Assembly (NCBI GenBank): GCA_034428935.1
Contig: DAOUHB010000074.1
Span: forward strand, 1-42,872
DNA: 42,872 bases
Reading direction: 5' to 3'
Origin: JAAYZQ01 sp034428935
GTDB lineage: Bacteria; Chloroflexota; Anaerolineae; JAAYZQ01
Shown piece by piece: positions 39,903 to 42,872 of the stretch (positions within the stretch are counted from its first letter, which is position 1; the number at the start of each line of letters is the position of its first letter). The position numbers were made by a program, and so were the translations under genes. The notes under the pieces were generated by a model, which saw nothing but the letters and a program-made list of their open reading frames with translations, made no database searches and had not been told where the DNA came from.

Positions 39903-41147
39903 GTGGCTTTTAATCCATTCGACGAGAAGGGCATGCCTCCCGACAAGCAGGTCCAAAATTGGTCCGAGCTGAACGTGAAGCCGTACGAGAGGCTCGGCAT
40001 CGATCCCTACACCCGCACCCGCATCATTTTCATGAATGGCATCGAGGTCGAGTCGGTCATGTTCCTGCACCAGTTCAACCGCCACACCGAAGACCCGCAG
40101 TTGAAGCAGTTGCTGGCCCAGGCGCGCCGCGCCGAGCAGCAGCAGCAGAAAATGGTGAACTGGCTGATCCCGGCCGAGGAGTCGGTGCTGGAGGTGACCA
40201 TCGGCTACGAGCAGGTGGCGGTCGACCTGACCGCCTGGCTGGCGCAGACGGAACCCGATCCGTACGTCAAAGCGGCGCTGGATTTCGCCTTGCTGGAGGA
40301 CTTTGACCACCTGTACCGCTACGCCAACCTGCTGGAGATGGACGTGGGCGAGCGCGCCGAGGAGATCGTGGGCGACTATACCGAGATCATGCCCGGCCGG
40401 CCGACCATCGTCGAGCACCGCCACCCCTTTGATTCGGTGCGGCGCCCGTACAACGACAGGACGGCCGACATCCTGACCAAGCTGCACGTCCAGACCATCG
40501 TCGCTGCCGAGCAGCAGACGATGAACTTTTACATGAACTCGGGCAACCGGTATCCCAACATGCTGGGTCGGGGGCTGTACCTGGAGATCGGCCAGATCGA
40601 GGAGCAGCACGTCAGCCACTACGAGTCGCTGGCCGACCCGAACGTGTCGTGGCTCGACCGCCTGATCCTCCACGACTATAACGAGGCCTACCTGTACTAC
40701 TCGTGCATGGAGACCGAGGTGGAGCCGCGCATCCGCCGCCTGTGGGAGATGTGCCTGGACATGGAGATCGGCCACCTGCACATGGACCGGCAGATCATCC
40801 AGAAGATGGAGGGGCGCGATCCCATCAGCATGTTCCCCTCCCAGTTCCCGGAGCTGACCGTGTTCAAGTCGAACAAGGATTACGTGCGTCGCGTGCTGGC
40901 CGAGCAGGTGAACCTGACCGCGCGCGAGACCGAGTTTGTGCCGGTCAGCGAGATGATGGGCACCGACTCGCGCTTTGAGAAGTACCAGCAGATGGTCAAC
41001 AGCGGCGACACGGTGCCCAGCCGCGACGTCATCACGCGGAACATCGACCGCAAGGGCGAGGACTATCGCTGGACGAGCGAAGGGTCACACCCGGTGCAGT
41101 CGCTCGATGCCCGCGACAAGGTCCCAAAGGGGCCGGTGTACAAATAG
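39903..41147 (+). CDS. Ferritin-like helical protein of unknown function
   Basis: A 414-residue, mostly helical, soluble protein that I cannot assign to a named family. Several helices carry Glu/His pairs of the ferritin-like di-iron type: E-D-F-D-H (LLEDFDHLYRY), AAEQQTMNFY, IEEQHVSHYESL, and EMCLDMEIGHLHM. This suggests two four-helix units and one or two metal sites. The C-terminal 70 residues are polar. The GTG at 39903 follows AAAGGAG at good spacing. Monocistronic, with its own promoter, a leader peptide and a closing hairpin. An oxygen-, iron- or peroxide-related role is possible but not shown. Confidence 0.8.
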   Translation: MAFNPFDEKGMPPDKQVQNWSELNVKPYERLGIDPYTRTRIIFMNGIEVESVMFLHQFNRHTEDPQLKQLLAQARRAEQQQQKMVNWLIPAEESVLEVTIGYEQVAVDLTAWLAQTEPDPYVKAALDFALLEDFDHLYRYANLLEMDVGERAEEIVGDYTEIMPGRPTIVEHRHPFDSVRRPYNDRTADILTKLHVQTIVAAEQQTMNFYMNSGNRYPNMLGRGLYLEIGQIEEQHVSHYESLADPNVSWLDRLILHDYNEAYLYYSCMETEVEPRIRRLWEMCLDMEIGHLHMDRQIIQKMEGRDPISMFPSQFPELTVFKSNKDYVRRVLAEQVNLTARETEFVPVSEMMGTDSRFEKYQQMVNSGDTVPSRDVITRNIDRKGEDYRWTSEGSHPVQSLDARDKVPKGPVYK

Positions 41148-41181
41148 CGGCAGAGGGAGCCCGCTTCGGAATAGATGCACT

Positions 41182-41213
41182 GACGAGGGTGCGGCTGGTG
41201 CCGCACCCTCGTC
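41182..41213 (+). terminator. 14-bp hairpin after the ferritin-like gene
   Basis: GACGAGGGTGCGGC (41182-41195) and its exact complement (41200-41213) with a TGGT loop; no T-run follows. Confidence 0.6.
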
Positions 41214-41239
41214 GATGTATGGCTATTGTAGGGAGAAAG

Positions 41240-41355
41240 GCCGAGCAGGCGCTCGGCGGTCCCGGGCGACGGGACCGACTTTAACTGGGAGCGCCGAGCG
41301 CCGGCTCGGCAGATTGGGTGCAGAGGGAAAGGCCGAGCAGGCGCTCGGCGGTCCC
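41240..41355. repeat. Dispersed palindromic repeat, three units
   Basis: Units of the GCCGAGC-(A/C)GGCGCTCGGC element at 41240-41263, 41288-41311 (inverted) and 41332-41355. The first and third are identical over 24 bp (ending GGCGGTCCC) and 92 bp apart. The same element is at 16576-16644. Confidence 0.88.
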
Positions 41356-41376
41356 GGGCAGGGCCGGCTTGACCTT

Positions 41377-42786
41377 CTAACCCCGGGCGGCGATGAATTC
41401 GCCGCCGCGGGCCAGGATCTCGTCGTGGTCGGCGGGGGGCGGGGCCGTGGCCAGCAGCTCGGCGGTGCGCTGCCGCAGGACCCGGCTCGCGTCGGGGCTG
41501 CCCCGCGACTCCCAGTCCTCCAGGGTCAGCTTGACGAATAGGCCGCGGTGGTAGGCCTGGCGGAAGAGGCGCAGCGTGCGCCTGGTCGTCAGGTAGTCGC
41601 CCCCCGGCCCTACCTGGGCGATCTCGTCCAGGCCCACGGTCTCGTCGTCCAGCGCAAAGCCCCGGGCAAAGAGGCGCGCCTGCTCGATGACGTCGTTGGC
41701 ATAGACGATGATGGCCGGCGAGAGGGCCATGGCCCCCAGGTTGTCGCCGACAAAGGGCACCAGGCCGATCTTGCCGCTGCAGCTCACCAGGTGGTTCATC
41801 CACTGGTGCCCGGCGGAGATGAGGTCCGACCCCCAGCCCATGCCGCTGCCCGAGGTGCCGCAGTGGGGCAGCCCGTAGTGGGCCATCATCTCGGCGCAGG
41901 CCAGGTCGATGACATAGCTGGCCGGCTCGTAAAAGCTGCCGATGCCCTTCATGTCGAAATAGGCGGGCAGGCTGCCGAGGATGACGGGCGAGCCCTCCTT
42001 GATGAGCTGGCTGAGGACCAGCCCGGCCAGAAGCTCGGCATTGAGCAGCACCAGCGTGCCGGCGGGGGTCATGGGCGTCGAGGCGCCGGCCATGCCATAG
42101 TTGGAATAGATGTAGGGCAAGCCCCGCTCGGCGGCGGCAAACATCTTGTCGGACGTGCCTGCGTTGATGACCAGGGGGCTGATGGGGTTGAGATAGGGCA
42201 CCACGAAGGGCGCCCGGCCCAGGTCGCCGTGGACGTGCTCCAGCAGGTCGAGGACGGGGCCAAAGGCGGCGTCGTCGGAGATGAGGACGATGAGGGGCTT
42301 GCGGGTATTGGCCACCATCTCCAGGGTGGCGACCAGGTCCGAGAGGCGAGCGGGCACGTCCTGGACGATGCCCACGGTGGAGACGCAGTCAAAGGACGGC
42401 AGCGCCTCGCCAAGCCGCACGGAGGCGGCCATGTGCCGCCGGGAGAAGGGCGTCACGGTGTCGTCGGCGGGGTCCTGGTAATAGAGGCAGGTGACGCCGA
42501 TGCCAAAGCGGGCCTCACCGGGCAGGCGAAAGGCGGGCTCCCCCTGCCGGTTATAGACCTCGACCTGGCGCGGGGCGGCGCCCAGGGCCCAGTCCACCAG
42601 CTCGGCGGGGATGCGGACGCGGGCGCCGTCGACGGCGCCCGGCCCGGCTGCTCGGGCCAGCAGGTCGCGGGCCCGCGGCGAGTCCACGCGCACGCCGGTG
42701 GACGACAGGATGCGCAGGGAATCGCCGTGAACGCGGGCGATCTGTTCGGGATCGAGGACGGTAAGCCTGGGTTGTACGATGCTCAT
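41377..42786 (-). CDS. Trimethylamine methyltransferase family protein (MttB-like, non-pyrrolysine)
   Basis: A 469-residue TIM-barrel protein of the MttB superfamily (COG5598). The opening LTVLDPEQIARVHGDSLRIL, TGVRVDSPRARDLLA, the central PLVINAGTSDKMFAAAERGLP and GSGMGWGSDL regions match the family. There is no in-frame amber codon, so it lacks the pyrrolysine of true trimethylamine MttB and belongs with the non-Pyl members, some of which demethylate glycine betaine or other quaternary amines to a corrinoid protein. Whether a corrinoid protein is encoded just upstream is outside the window. AAAGG precedes the ATG. Substrate unknown. Confidence 0.9.
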   Translation of the reverse strand: MSIVQPRLTVLDPEQIARVHGDSLRILSSTGVRVDSPRARDLLARAAGPGAVDGARVRIPAELVDWALGAAPRQVEVYNRQGEPAFRLPGEARFGIGVTCLYYQDPADDTVTPFSRRHMAASVRLGEALPSFDCVSTVGIVQDVPARLSDLVATLEMVANTRKPLIVLISDDAAFGPVLDLLEHVHGDLGRAPFVVPYLNPISPLVINAGTSDKMFAAAERGLPYIYSNYGMAGASTPMTPAGTLVLLNAELLAGLVLSQLIKEGSPVILGSLPAYFDMKGIGSFYEPASYVIDLACAEMMAHYGLPHCGTSGSGMGWGSDLISAGHQWMNHLVSCSGKIGLVPFVGDNLGAMALSPAIIVYANDVIEQARLFARGFALDDETVGLDEIAQVGPGGDYLTTRRTLRLFRQAYHRGLFVKLTLEDWESRGSPDASRVLRQRTAELLATAPPPADHDEILARGGEFIAARG

Positions 42787-42798
42787 GTTGTACCTTTC

Positions 42799-42872
42799 TC
42801 AAGCGTTGTCTGACGACGCGGGCGCCAGGCCGTGGCGGGCGAGGGCGTCGTCCACGAAGGCGGCCCACACGC
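42799..42872 (-). CDS. C-terminal end of an upstream gene (unknown product)
   Basis: The last 24 codons of a leftward frame (VWAAFVDDALARHGLAPASSDNA) end in TGA at 42801-42799, 12 bp before the MttB-like start codon. The spacing indicates one operon. Too little is visible to name it; another MttB-type protein would fit the context. Confidence 0.55.
   Translation of the reverse strand, partial: VWAAFVDDALARHGLAPASSDNA

Noticed and set aside
41377..42786. Pyrrolysine-containing trimethylamine methyltransferase
   Set aside because: The reading frame is complete without any amber codon.

Overview
The window is a GC-rich bacterial chromosome segment with tightly packed genes on both strands. Its flavour is that of a Chloroflexota (Anaerolineae-like) bacterium. 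That is an inference from the gene mix: V4R-domain protein, PflX-type radical SAM protein, ATPase-TM-TolB propeller fusion, lipoprotein AniA-type NirK, membrane-spanning alpha-2-macroglobulin and LigD/Ku, together with several families of dispersed palindromic repeats. No rRNA, tRNA, CRISPR, transposase or phage gene was seen, and no pyrrolysine-type in-frame amber codon.

Left part (1-11.6 kb). A probable light/B12 unit reads leftwards: a MerR-B12 regulator with the CarH photoreceptor signature W-x9-E-H, a TIGR01777 SDR protein and a CrtI-like flavoprotein cut by the window edge. A lipoprotein gene diverges from it. Next come a PflX-like radical SAM protein, convergent with a large ATPase/beta-propeller membrane protein, then a cold-shock pair (CspA-like plus RRM protein) behind a consensus promoter and a long leader. 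The leftward pheST operon is controlled by a T-box with a UUC specifier.

Middle (11.6-24.8 kb). FtsH, a V4R protein, a 76-bp tandem repeat array, an immune-inhibitor-A-like metalloprotease, a pirin-like cupin coupled to an unrecognised protein, a Bcr/CflA-type MFS exporter, and a 1645-residue thioester alpha-2-macroglobulin that carries six membrane helices in its middle.

Right part (24.8-39.6 kb). A stress and repair island: YtxH, Ku-LigD end joining, ChaB, two DUF1328 membrane peptides, three SDR enzymes, CsbD, PRC-barrel, AI-2E-family and YihY-family membrane proteins. Inside it lies a nitrogen-oxide/redox group: Crp/Fnr regulator, ferredoxin, hemerythrin and a three-domain NirK. Three promoters in this island (for YtxH, for the SDR at 29669-30535 and for CsbD) share one upstream architecture: three TGTATC-like repeats at identical 12 and 13 bp steps, abutting the -35 box. 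I regard this as the most interesting signal here, a candidate undescribed stress regulon. The ferredoxin promoter has a Crp/Fnr-like palindrome centred at about -41.5, next to the Crp/Fnr gene.

End (39.6-42.9 kb). A ferritin-like protein of unknown function sits behind a 250-nt leader that encodes a ten-residue peptide. It is followed by a non-pyrrolysine MttB-family methyltransferase and the tail of another gene.
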